From NCBI RefSeq assembly GCF_010892395.1, contig NZ_JAACKB010000277.1, positions 1 through 9,926 on the forward strand: DNA of 9,926 bases, in the 5' to 3' direction. Source of the stretch: Sulfurovum sp. bin170. Its GTDB lineage: Bacteria; Campylobacterota; Campylobacteria; Campylobacterales; Sulfurovaceae. Below the pieces are notes generated by a model. That model did no database searches and was not told the origin of the DNA. It was given only the letters and a program-made list of their open reading frames with translations. This document shows, in pieces, positions 1-8,970 of the stretch; the first letter of the stretch is position 1; each line of letters opens with the position of its first letter. The position numbers were made by a program, and so were the translations under genes.

Positions 1-34
1 AAAATATGCTAATATGGTAAAAATCTTGATATAT

Positions 35-38
35 GGAG
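35..38 (+). promoter_or_regulatory. Ribosome binding site fixing the ATPase start at 44
   Basis: A GGAG motif lies 5 bases before the ATG at 44. The earlier in-frame ATG at 14 has no comparable Shine-Dalgarno sequence. The protein from 44 begins M-V-G-R-K-K-E-L, which is how proteins of this ATPase family normally begin, just before the P-loop. The later start is therefore preferred. Confidence 0.6.
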
Positions 39-43
39 CTATT

Positions 44-1531
44 ATGGTTGGACGAAAAAAAGAGTTACAAATTTTAAGTGATATATGTGAACTAGACAAT
101 AGCTCTTTAGTCGCTGTCTATGGTCGCAGACGAATAGGAAAAACCTACTTGATTAACTATATGTTCCAAGAGTATAGAAGAGATTGTCTTTTTTTTGATT
201 TTACAGGTGCTTCTGATGTACGCAGAGAGGTTCAACTTATTAATTTTGTTGACCAAGTATATGAGTGGTTTAGAGTTCGACCAAACCAAAAGGTAGATGA
301 TTGGCATGGAGCATTTAGGTTTTTGAAATATACGATTGATGATGAGGTTGAAAAACGAAATCACAAAGAGAAAGTGATAATCTTTTTAGATGAAGTTCCA
401 TGGATTGACCCTAACAATAGAGATGACTTTTTATCTGCTCTTGGGTACTTTTGGAATACCTATTGCGAAAAGAGAAAAAATATAGTGGTCATACTGTGTG
501 GCTCTAATGCTTCGTGGATTAAAAATAGAATTCTCGAAGAGTCAACGGGTCCACTTTATAAAAGATTGACACATAAACTTCCTATGTACCCTTTTGATTT
601 TGTGGAGACCAAAGAGTATCTGACAGAGATTAAGGGATTTGATATTGATAGTAAATCTTTTATGGAGATTTATATGATTTTTGGTGGAGTGGCTAAGTAT
701 CTCTCCTATTTGGACTCTAAGCTGTTTATATCTGACAATATCGACAGAATCTTTTTTGATATAGAGGGGTTTATGTATGATGAGTATCATGCAGTTTTTC
801 GTTCACTCTTTATGGACAAGGCAGATTATCATAAAAGTATCATTGATGCTCTCTGTAGCAGACCAAGAGGGGAGACAATAAATGAACTCTCTAAAAGCTT
901 AAATATTACTCTTGGTGCCAAGTTGGCAGATGCCATTGCAGAGCTTGAATCCTGTGGTTTCATTCAAGGTATTGGTAAGTTTGGCAATAAGAAAAAAGGG
1001 ATTAAATATATTGTTAGTGATATGTATCTGCTCTTTCATCACAAGTGGATAAAAGAGCTTAGTAAAAATGACATTTTCAATCTCCCAAATGGATACTGGT
1101 CTTCTATTGTTGGTACACAACCTTATGCAACTTGGTCTGGCAATGCATTTGAAACTGTAGTCATTACCAATGTACACAGTTATCTCAAAGCAAGAGGGGC
1201 AGGTGGTCTTTTTTCAGGGGTTTACTATTGGGAATATAGAGCAAAAGAGGAGGATGAGAGGGGAACTCAAATAGATATGGTTGTTGAGTATGGTAATGGC
1301 ATTTATGATATTGTAGAGTGCAAGTACTATAATAGAGAGTATGAAATCACTAAAGATTATGCAGAGGTTATGAGAAACAAAATGGTAATGTTTAGAAAAT
1401 ATGGACTTAAAAGAACGCAAAAAGGTGAGTTGAAAATGGTCTTTTTAACAACTTATGGTCTGAAGAAAAATTCTGCTTCTAATAGTCTGAATATTGCTGG
1501 GGAGTTGACTTTAGATGATTTATTGGGGTAG
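44..1531 (+). CDS. AAA-type ATPase with C-terminal DUF234 (PD-(D/E)XK nuclease-like) domain
   Basis: From the chosen start the protein has 495 residues. The N-terminal P-loop domain shows Walker A GRRRIGKT at about 27-34, Walker B VIIFLDEVPW at about 111-120, and a sensor-like strand VVILCGSNASW near 148-158. A winged-helix-like stretch follows at about 265-340. The C-terminal part has WSGNAFE at about 364-370, then QIDMVVEYG and IVECKYY. The likely PD-(D/E)XK residues are Asp411, Glu425 and Lys427, all intact. This is the architecture of the archaeal-type ATPase/DUF234 family, whose cellular role is not settled; a DNA-related or defence-related function is only a possibility. The gene lies in the same direction as pelE, and its TAG stop shares a base with the pelE GTG start, so the two are probably cotranscribed and translationally coupled. 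A longer version could start at 14. The family call is firm; the function is unknown. Confidence 0.85.
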   Translation: MVGRKKELQILSDICELDNSSLVAVYGRRRIGKTYLINYMFQEYRRDCLFFDFTGASDVRREVQLINFVDQVYEWFRVRPNQKVDDWHGAFRFLKYTIDDEVEKRNHKEKVIIFLDEVPWIDPNNRDDFLSALGYFWNTYCEKRKNIVVILCGSNASWIKNRILEESTGPLYKRLTHKLPMYPFDFVETKEYLTEIKGFDIDSKSFMEIYMIFGGVAKYLSYLDSKLFISDNIDRIFFDIEGFMYDEYHAVFRSLFMDKADYHKSIIDALCSRPRGETINELSKSLNITLGAKLADAIAELESCGFIQGIGKFGNKKKGIKYIVSDMYLLFHHKWIKELSKNDIFNLPNGYWSSIVGTQPYATWSGNAFETVVITNVHSYLKARGAGGLFSGVYYWEYRAKEEDERGTQIDMVVEYGNGIYDIVECKYYNREYEITKDYAEVMRNKMVMFRKYGLKRTQKGELKMVFLTTYGLKKNSASNSLNIAGELTLDDLLG

Positions 1532-2559
1532 TGTACTTGTTAATAAATTCATGGAGTATATTTGTGTTTGATTTCGTTAGCCTAATAGGTCTCTCTTCTA
1601 TACTACAAGAGACAAACTCTTGGAACATACTACTATTTGTAGGAGTAGAGATACTCTTTTGGACTACTGTTTCTGCTATTTTGGTTCTTTTTCTGCCTAA
1701 AAAATACCGTGTTCATAGAAAGAAGCTTTTTCTCTTTTTTCTAATTATGAATGTTGGTCTACTCTTTATGGGAGTGGTTGTAATGGTGGTTATGCTCCTC
1801 TTTGGTCTTGCGATGGCAACTACCAAATCTTATAAACCAAAGTATGAGATTATAAATTTCGAAGAGTACACATCATCATTTCCTATGGTGGAGAGTAAGT
1901 TTCATGAGGGAGTTTTGGCAATAGGTGGTGACCACAAAGAGTCAATCTCTAATGAGGAGAAGATTAAATCGTTAAAAATTCTCTATGATAGTAATGCACA
2001 GGGTAATATAGGGAGGATAAAAGAGTTTTTGGCAGATGGCTCTGATGAGACTAGGCTCTATGCTTTTGCTCTAATCTCTGCATCTGAAAAAAAGCTGAAT
2101 AGTCAGATAAAAGAGATAAAATCCAAGATAGATAACAGCCAAGATAAGAAAAAACTTGAAGAGCATCAGTTTAATCTGGCTCTTACCTATTGGCAGTTTA
2201 TCTTTCATGGCGTTGCCAATGAGCATATGGTTCTGTTTTATGTAAAAAAGATAGAGGAGAGACTACAAGAGATAAGTCACAGAGCTAATGCATCTATACT
2301 TTTGGGTAAGATTCACCTCTTTAATAAAAAATATATAGAAGCAGAGAACTCTTTTAGACGAGCAATAGAGCTTGGTGCTAACGAGGGTTCGGTAGCTACA
2401 TTTTTAGCAGAAGCAAAATATGAATTAAAAGAGTATAACAGTATCTCTAAATATATGCAAAATGAGCAGTTTGCAATAGATTTAAGAATGAAACCACTAT
2501 ATGAAATTTGGAAGGTAGGTTCGGTAACACCGAACAAAAATAGAGAGCAAATTAAATGA
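1531..2559 (+). CDS. pelE: PelE-like inner-membrane TPR protein of Pel polysaccharide synthesis
   Basis: This 342-residue protein has two or three hydrophobic segments in its first 95 residues (about 10-28, 33-55 and 66-95), followed by a soluble, mostly helical part. A charged helical stretch covers about 185-215. A recognisable TPR unit, with the motif YIEAENSFRRAIEL, lies at about 251-285. N-terminal membrane helices plus a C-terminal TPR region and a length near 330 residues match PelE of Pseudomonas, which sits in the inner membrane with the other Pel synthesis proteins. The identification rests mainly on its place immediately before pelF and pelG, because PelE is poorly conserved. The start is a GTG overlapping the stop of the ATPase gene. 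The only Shine-Dalgarno-like sequence, GGGG at 1525-1528, is too close to that GTG. A TTG at 1537 would be better spaced. The stop overlaps the pelF ATG by four bases (ATGA). Confidence 0.75.
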   Translation: MYLLINSWSIFVFDFVSLIGLSSILQETNSWNILLFVGVEILFWTTVSAILVLFLPKKYRVHRKKLFLFFLIMNVGLLFMGVVVMVVMLLFGLAMATTKSYKPKYEIINFEEYTSSFPMVESKFHEGVLAIGGDHKESISNEEKIKSLKILYDSNAQGNIGRIKEFLADGSDETRLYAFALISASEKKLNSQIKEIKSKIDNSQDKKKLEEHQFNLALTYWQFIFHGVANEHMVLFYVKKIEERLQEISHRANASILLGKIHLFNKKYIEAENSFRRAIELGANEGSVATFLAEAKYELKEYNSISKYMQNEQFAIDLRMKPLYEIWKVGSVTPNKNREQIK

Positions 2560-4082
2560 AAGTTGTACACCACACAGATGACCCTGATATATTGATACCC
2601 GCAGAGGGAACCTACCCCTATGTCAGAGGGGGAGTCTCATCTTGGATATCACAGCTTATCTCTGGACTCCCCCAATATAAATTTGGAATAGCATTTATAG
2701 GCAGTAAGCGAGAGGAATACCCAAAGAAACCACTCTATGATTTTCCTGAGAATTTGGTCTATATGGTAGAGCTTTTTATATTTGATAAAGAGCATAAACC
2801 TACTGTTGATGCTGTTGATGGTGATATTAAAACATTTGAGTATATCCAAAAACTGTATAGTTGGTTTAGAGAGGATAAAACAGACTCTCCATTTCCAAAA
2901 GAGATAAAAGGTTTGGATTTTTACTTAAATAGAATGGATGAATCGTCATTCCTATACAGCAGAGAGTCTTGGTACTTTATCTCCAATAAATATAAAGAGA
3001 ACTGCCCTGAATCTCCATTTATAGACTACTTTTGGACGGTCAGAAGCATTCATCTACCTATATGGAAAATGGCTAAACTGGCAAATCTTATAGGAGACAA
3101 AGGAACAATTATCCACTCACCTTCCACTGGTTATGCAGGGTTTCTAGCTACACTAATCTCTTATGACAAGAAGAAGCCATTTATCTTAACAGAGCATGGT
3201 ATCTATACCAAAGAGCGAAAGATAGATATTATATCAAATTCACTCTCTGCTTATAAAAAATTGGAGCTGTTTAGGGAGTCTTCACAAGAGGAGTACACAC
3301 AAGGAATGTGGGTTAGATTTTTTGAGGGGATAGGAAAAATGAGCTACAATAGAGCCAACCCTATCCTCTCCCTTTTCTCTGTTGCAAAAGATACTCAGAT
3401 TTCATATGGAGCCAATCCTGATAGATGTAGGGTTATCCCCAATGGAGTCGATATAAAAACACTAGAGGCGACGAGAAAACATCGCTCTACTACGATTCCA
3501 AAAGTCATTACACTTATCGGTAGAGTGGTTTCGATAAAAGATATAAAATCATTTATTCGTGCAATTAGAATCACTGTTGACTCCATTCCTGATGCAGAGG
3601 CATGGATAGTGGGACCCCAGAGTGAGGAGAGAGAGTATGCGATGGAGTGTAGAGAGCTTATCTCTATACTTGACCTCAACGATAAGATTAAGTTCTTGGG
3701 ATTCCAAAATATAGTAGATATACTACCCAAAAGTGGTCTACTTACGCTTACATCTATTAGTGAGGGTATGCCTCTTGTTATCTTGGAGGGATTCGCGGCG
3801 GGTGTTCCGTGTGTTAGTACCGATGTTGGCTCATGTAGAGAGCTAATCTATGGTGGAGAGAATCCCGAAGACAGAGCTTTGGGCAGAGCAGGAAAAGTGT
3901 GTCAAATAGCAAATGTAACAGAACTAGCAGAGGGGTATATAGAGTTTTTGACCGATGAGAAGAGATGGTTAGAGGCTCAAAAAGTTGCAATAGAGAGGGT
4001 TAGTAGATTTTATACCCAAAATCTGTTTTTGGATAACTATAGAAAAATCTATGAAGAGACATTCAGAGGTATAGAGAACTAA
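2556..4082 (+). CDS. pelF: PelF, GT4-family glycosyltransferase for Pel exopolysaccharide
   Basis: PelF is the soluble cytosolic glycosyltransferase that polymerises the Pel chain from a UDP-sugar donor. The 508-residue length is normal for the family. The N-terminal signature EGTYPYVRGGVSSW at 17-30 is characteristic of PelF and includes the glycine-rich loop of the GT-B acceptor domain. LTEHGIYTKERKID at 211-224 is another family signature. The C-terminal donor domain shows VIPNGVD (293-299), the GRVVSIKDIKSF loop with the likely donor-binding Lys328, WIVGPQSEE (350-358), and the retaining-GT4 E-x7-E motif formed by Glu403 and Glu411. No expected key residue is missing. The start codon overlaps the end of pelE (ATGA) and the stop TAA shares a base with the pelG ATG, so pelE, pelF and pelG form one unit. 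The upstream sequence is purine-rich (AGAGAG) rather than a strong ribosome site, which fits translational coupling. Confidence 0.95.
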   Translation: MKVVHHTDDPDILIPAEGTYPYVRGGVSSWISQLISGLPQYKFGIAFIGSKREEYPKKPLYDFPENLVYMVELFIFDKEHKPTVDAVDGDIKTFEYIQKLYSWFREDKTDSPFPKEIKGLDFYLNRMDESSFLYSRESWYFISNKYKENCPESPFIDYFWTVRSIHLPIWKMAKLANLIGDKGTIIHSPSTGYAGFLATLISYDKKKPFILTEHGIYTKERKIDIISNSLSAYKKLELFRESSQEEYTQGMWVRFFEGIGKMSYNRANPILSLFSVAKDTQISYGANPDRCRVIPNGVDIKTLEATRKHRSTTIPKVITLIGRVVSIKDIKSFIRAIRITVDSIPDAEAWIVGPQSEEREYAMECRELISILDLNDKIKFLGFQNIVDILPKSGLLTLTSISEGMPLVILEGFAAGVPCVSTDVGSCRELIYGGENPEDRALGRAGKVCQIANVTELAEGYIEFLTDEKRWLEAQKVAIERVSRFYTQNLFLDNYRKIYEETFRGIEN

Positions 4083-5482
4083 TGGCAGGTATAGGGTTTG
4101 AGCTAAAACAGATTATTAGAGAGAAGTCTATCACTTCAGTATTCAAAACATTTGGATACTCTGCTGTTTTGAGCAGTGGACCTTGGGTTATCTCTATGAT
4201 TATTATCCTTGGGATTGGTCTTACTTCTGTCTATCTCTCTTCTACTGGTGACCCCCATGAAATCATGCTAAAGGCTTCAGTTACCTATGTCTCTGCTCTA
4301 GCATTAAGCTCTATCTTTACAGGTTTTTTTCAACTTCCATTTACTCGATTTGTTGCTGATAGAATCTATGAAAAAAAAGAATATCTAATACTGCCTAATT
4401 TTATAGGAACACTATCCGTCACTGTACTCCTTGGCTTTCTAATCTCTCTACCTCTAGCCATTTTTCTTTTTGATACACAGAGCAATCTATTTGTACTGCT
4501 CTATGTTTCACTATTTATAGTATTAAGTTGCGTATGGATTGCCAATATCTTAGCTGCCAGTCTAAAACTTTATAGACTTGTGATTATATTCTATCTTCTA
4601 GGCTATGGAGCTATCTATGGAAGTTTTATATTTTTGAGAGAGTATGAGGTCATAGGTTATCTACTCTCATTTCTAATAGGAAACACCCTACTTTTTGTAA
4701 TGCTCTCTTTAGGAATCACCTACTACTACCCAGCCTATAGTGAGACAAACAAAAAGTTTATTCGTCTTGATATGTTTCAAAATAGATTTGAGAAGTTCTA
4801 CTGGAAACTGGCTCTATCTGGAGTATTTTATAATATTGCTATCTGGATTGACAAAGCTATTTTTTGGTTTACACCTATCATAGGTTACGCGGTTATCGAC
4901 AAACTCCACGCCTCTATGGTTTATGATTTCCCAATCTTCTTGGCATACCTATCTATCATCCCTGGTATGGCTATTTTCTTCTTTAGGTTAGAGGTAGATT
5001 TCGCAGACGCTTACGATAGATTTTATCGTGCGGTCAATAGGCATGGAACCCTAGAACAGATTAAAAAGTACAAACAGGGTATGATAGATGCGGTGACTAG
5101 AAGTATCCAAGAGGTACTCTTTGTGCAGGGGATGTTTAACCTACTACTATTTCTTAGTGCAGAGAGTCTATTTGAGCTACTGATGTTACCAAAACTATAT
5201 CTACCACTATTTTATGTAGATGTTATCGGTGTCCAGTTACAGCTTGGATTCATGTCCATTTTGGCTTATCTATACTATCTTGATAGACAAAAAGAGGCAC
5301 TTATATACACGCTCTCTTTTGTACTACTCAATGCTCTGCTTACTTGGATAAGCATTCAATTAGGACCATACTTTTATGGGTATGGATTTAGTGTGACACT
5401 GCTCATTCTTTTTGTGGCTAGTATCTATACGCTAAATAATATTTTACAAGAGTTGGATTATAAGACTTTTATGTTGCAGTAA
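4082..5482 (+). CDS. pelG: PelG, inner-membrane Pel polysaccharide transporter
   Basis: The 466-residue protein begins MAGIGFELKQII and continues with SSGPWVISM at 31-39, the typical N-terminus of PelG. I count about 12 hydrophobic segments, at roughly 27-50, 67-85, 105-130, 136-160, 166-186, 190-213, 240-262, 283-302, 345-365, 375-398, 407-425 and 434-454. A charged loop of about 40 residues separates segments 8 and 9. PelG belongs to the MOP/Wzx-like flippase group and is thought to work with PelD, PelE and PelF to carry the growing Pel chain across the inner membrane. The start shares one base with the pelF stop (TAATG); AGAGG at 4065-4069 is a distant possible ribosome site. It is the last gene of the unit: the next gene is convergent and begins its 3' end only three bases away. 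Confidence 0.93.
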   Translation: MAGIGFELKQIIREKSITSVFKTFGYSAVLSSGPWVISMIIILGIGLTSVYLSSTGDPHEIMLKASVTYVSALALSSIFTGFFQLPFTRFVADRIYEKKEYLILPNFIGTLSVTVLLGFLISLPLAIFLFDTQSNLFVLLYVSLFIVLSCVWIANILAASLKLYRLVIIFYLLGYGAIYGSFIFLREYEVIGYLLSFLIGNTLLFVMLSLGITYYYPAYSETNKKFIRLDMFQNRFEKFYWKLALSGVFYNIAIWIDKAIFWFTPIIGYAVIDKLHASMVYDFPIFLAYLSIIPGMAIFFFRLEVDFADAYDRFYRAVNRHGTLEQIKKYKQGMIDAVTRSIQEVLFVQGMFNLLLFLSAESLFELLMLPKLYLPLFYVDVIGVQLQLGFMSILAYLYYLDRQKEALIYTLSFVLLNALLTWISIQLGPYFYGYGFSVTLLILFVASIYTLNNILQELDYKTFMLQ

Positions 5483-5497
5483 AAGTTATATTTTATC
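5465..5497 (+). terminator. Weak hairpin and U-rich tract at the end of pelG
   Basis: A 7-bp inverted repeat, ACTTTTA at 5465-5471 and TAAAAGT at 5480-5486 with an 8-base loop, spans the pelG stop codon. It is followed by the T-rich TATATTTTAT. The stem has a single G-C pair and would be weak, so this is only a candidate. On the opposite strand no T-run follows, so it is unlikely to serve the convergent lysyl-tRNA synthetase gene. Confidence 0.25.
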
Positions 5498-7279
5498 TTG
5501 AATCAATGGATAGAGTTCAGCAGACCAATAATCTTCACTAATATCTTGCTCTTTTTTAAGGGCAATAAAATATACCTCATCTCTATCTTTCATATTCAAA
5601 AAAGATATTTTTTTTGCAAAAAGATACTCACCATTTTTACTGTATATTTTATCCTCAACCTCTTGAATCTTTTTAATATTATCAACAACACTCTCCAACT
5701 CATCTATTTTCACTTCGTTGATAAAATCCATCTCATTAACCCCAATAGTTAAAAATCTATCCTCTAAAAGTTTCAGAGGAACAGCAGAGAGCAGAATCCA
5801 AACTTTTGAACCATAATCTTTATTGAGTAGAGATTTATAAACTGCTTGAAAAGCATCTGTCGCAGATATAGGTGTTTTTCTAGCTATCTCATATATATTA
5901 TCTTTAATCACCTGCTCTTCTCTATTTGTCTCATCAAGTGTTAAAAATTTTCCCAATTCAACTAAAAACTCTTTTTGTGCCTCGGTTAATGTCTCCATCA
6001 ATGGTGGTGTCTCATTTTGCAACTCAAATCGGTCTTCATCTGTAGCATAGTTATCTAACCAATATTTAGCAGAAGCTATCCTCGAACTCAAAGAGCTTTT
6101 TTCTCTCTCTGTTAATGCTCTCCCCTCCCTCTTCTCAATCTCTTTTTCAATATCCAAATTAAGAATCTGAACAAAAGTTGTTAGCATCTGAAAGTTTGTA
6201 CCTTTGTATGTTTCAGTCACTCTATCCGTCTCTGTCAAATTTAAAATCTCATCTTTATGACCAGCCAATACTCTATCATAGTCATTAAAAAGCTTAAGCA
6301 TCTTGTTTGCATCAACAGAGAACTCCACAGGGCGTTTTACTTGATTATTAATCATCAAATATCTTAGGATTTCAGGAGGTAAAAAATCTGTCATATCTCG
6401 TGCTGAGAAACCTAACCCTTTTGATGAACTCATTTTACTTCCATTGATTAAGAAAAATCCATAAGGCACATTGATAGGTGGTTGTTTTTGAAATATTGCT
6501 CTAAAACAAGCATTTCCAACATCTCTTGAACCACCTTTTGTACAGTGATCCATACCTGCACCCTCAATATCAATACCAAACTCATGCCATTTTGCAACCC
6601 ACTCTAGTTTCCAAGGAAGTTTACCATTTCCGTCAAATGGAGAGATTCGTCCTCTATGTCCACACCCCTCTGCCCAAGATACGAGGTCTTTTTTGCACTC
6701 ATAGGTTACCAATTTATCAGAATAGTCTGTTACAATAGTTGTTCCTAATTTACCACACTCTTCACACACAACTTGAAAAGGATACCAGTTATCAGGTTTT
6801 TCAGAGTTGCTCACTTCCAGATAAATATCTCTTACTATGTCCGCATGGCTCAAAATAGTATCAATAGCATCATTAAATCTTCCAGAACGATAAATATCTC
6901 TCAATCTATAAATCTCTACTTCAACACCCAGCTCTTTAAAAATTTCTAAAAAATCCTCTATATAATAGTTAGCTAAATCAGAAGCATCAGAGTCAGATGG
7001 GGCAGGAATATTACACATAGGTTTTCCCATATGCTGTTTCATCTCTTCAGACGCATCATGAGGCAGACCATCCATCGGGTCATAATCATCAATTCCATAG
7101 GTAAACTTTACTTTATGTCCTCTATTCTGTAAGTATCTGAAAATTGCATCATGTATAATAACACCTCTTAGAGACCCCACATGAATCTTACCCGATGGTG
7201 TTTTAGAATCATTTATTATGATAACACCATCTTTTTTTCTTTTAACTAAATGTTTCTCTATATCTTTTAACCATTTCAT
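5486..7279 (-). CDS. lysS: Class I lysyl-tRNA synthetase
   Basis: The enzyme attaches lysine to tRNA-Lys in the cytosol. The 597-residue sequence shows the class I Rossmann signatures: the HIGH-like box PSGKIHVG at 28-35 and the KMSKS-like box KMSSSKG at 282-288. Between them is a likely zinc site made of CEEC (172-175), Cys195 and CGH (206-208). GNGKLPWKLEW (217-227) and GAGMDHCTKGGS (240-251) are hallmark blocks of class I lysyl-tRNA synthetase. A class II enzyme would show none of these motifs. Class I enzymes are typical of archaea, spirochaetes and some alphaproteobacteria, and are often near 500-530 residues; this one is longer, with extra helical sequence after about residue 370 and at the C-terminus. 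The gene is also called lysK. It is monocistronic here, divergent from eno and convergent with pelG. The nearest Shine-Dalgarno sequence (AGGA, 7292-7295) is 12 bases before the ATG, which is far. Confidence 0.95.
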   Translation of the reverse strand: MKWLKDIEKHLVKRKKDGVIIINDSKTPSGKIHVGSLRGVIIHDAIFRYLQNRGHKVKFTYGIDDYDPMDGLPHDASEEMKQHMGKPMCNIPAPSDSDASDLANYYIEDFLEIFKELGVEVEIYRLRDIYRSGRFNDAIDTILSHADIVRDIYLEVSNSEKPDNWYPFQVVCEECGKLGTTIVTDYSDKLVTYECKKDLVSWAEGCGHRGRISPFDGNGKLPWKLEWVAKWHEFGIDIEGAGMDHCTKGGSRDVGNACFRAIFQKQPPINVPYGFFLINGSKMSSSKGLGFSARDMTDFLPPEILRYLMINNQVKRPVEFSVDANKMLKLFNDYDRVLAGHKDEILNLTETDRVTETYKGTNFQMLTTFVQILNLDIEKEIEKREGRALTEREKSSLSSRIASAKYWLDNYATDEDRFELQNETPPLMETLTEAQKEFLVELGKFLTLDETNREEQVIKDNIYEIARKTPISATDAFQAVYKSLLNKDYGSKVWILLSAVPLKLLEDRFLTIGVNEMDFINEVKIDELESVVDNIKKIQEVEDKIYSKNGEYLFAKKISFLNMKDRDEVYFIALKKEQDISEDYWSAELYPLIQDKI

Positions 7280-7318
7280 AAAGTCTGTTTATCCTAACTG
7301 TTTAATAATTTAAGTCGC

Positions 7319-7327
7319 ATTTTAACA
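7319..7327 (-). promoter_or_regulatory. Candidate promoter of lysS (extended -10)
   Basis: On the minus strand the sequence TGTTAAAAT forms an extended -10 element (TGn followed by TAAAAT). It lies about 40 bases before the lysS ATG and would give a leader of roughly 30 bases. No good -35 element is visible, as is common for the main sigma factor in Campylobacterota. Confidence 0.4.
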
Positions 7328-7364
7328 TATTCTTTAGTATAAAACAGGTTAATCTATCTCTTTT

Positions 7365-7396
7365 TTGCTTATATCTATGCCACAATATGGTAAAAT
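7365..7396 (+). promoter_or_regulatory. Candidate promoter of eno (extended -10)
   Basis: TGGTAAAAT at 7388-7396 is an extended -10 element (TGn followed by TAAAAT), preceded by a T-rich tract ending TTGCTT at 7365-7370. The spacing between these two is about 20 bases, which is long for a true -35, so the extended -10 with the upstream T tract is the main evidence. A leader of roughly 20-25 bases would result. A small inverted repeat, ATGGT/ACCAT (7387-7391 and 7400-7404), overlaps the element but may be chance. Confidence 0.45.
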
Positions 7397-7414
7397 TCCA
7401 CCATTAAAATATCC

Positions 7415-7419
7415 AAGGA
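7415..7419 (+). promoter_or_regulatory. Ribosome binding site of eno
   Basis: AAGGA lies 6 bases before the ATG at 7426. It is the clearest Shine-Dalgarno site in the window, as expected for a highly expressed glycolytic gene. Confidence 0.75.
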
Positions 7420-7422
7420 TAA

Positions 7423-8697
<1,275 letters not shown>

Positions 8698-8703
8698 AGT
8701 ATC

Positions 8704-8970
8704 ATGGAATTTGCGAAAGATATAGCCCCCATTATTAGAAAGTTTGAGCAGATATTAGGACTATCGCTCAAAATCTTTTTAGTCACTGCTACTATTGTTA
8801 TACTTGTGGGAATCTATGTCGCAAATCTAATCTATGGAGATAACTCTCTACATAGACTTGAATATCTTCAAAGAGAGAAAGAGAGTTTAAAGCAAGAGAT
8901 TCATTCGCTCAAACAGGATAATGCTAAACTACATAAGCAGTATCTTGAGTGGTCGGATGCTAATAATTAG
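8704..8970 (+). CDS. FtsB/DivIC-like small membrane coiled-coil protein
   Basis: This 88-residue protein has a short cytosolic N-terminus, one transmembrane helix at about 21-44, and a coiled coil at about 47-82 rich in Leu, Glu, Lys and Gln with heptad spacing (HRLEYLQREKESLKQEI). This is the layout of FtsB/DivIC septum-formation initiators, bitopic proteins of the divisome that pair with FtsL and FtsQ/DivIB. The protein ends right after the coil and lacks the C-terminal segment with a conserved AR/GE region seen in many FtsB proteins, so the division role is inferred. As I recall, a small gene of this type directly follows eno in other Campylobacterota, which supports a true gene here. The six-base gap from eno indicates cotranscription. 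Its last 11 bases overlap the end of the convergent gene. There is no strong ribosome site (only a GAG-rich stretch), so coupling to eno is likely. Confidence 0.75.
   Translation: MEFAKDIAPIIRKFEQILGLSLKIFLVTATIVILVGIYVANLIYGDNSLHRLEYLQREKESLKQEIHSLKQDNAKLHKQYLEWSDANN

Noticed and set aside
1..12. Possible last codons of an upstream gene (K-I-C-stop, TAA at 10-12)
   Set aside because: Only four codons are visible and the frame cannot be confirmed without upstream sequence.
14..43. Ten-residue N-terminal extension of the ATPase from the ATG at 14
   Set aside because: It has no ribosome site, while the ATG at 44 has GGAG at good spacing and gives the family's usual N-terminus.
3395..3730. 111-codon open frame on the minus strand inside pelF
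   Set aside because: It is a shadow of a strongly conserved gene, with no ribosome site or recognisable domain.
7387..7404. ATGGT/ACCAT inverted repeat as an operator over the eno promoter
   Set aside because: Five-base arms with an 8-base spacer are expected by chance in AT-rich DNA, and no second copy was seen.
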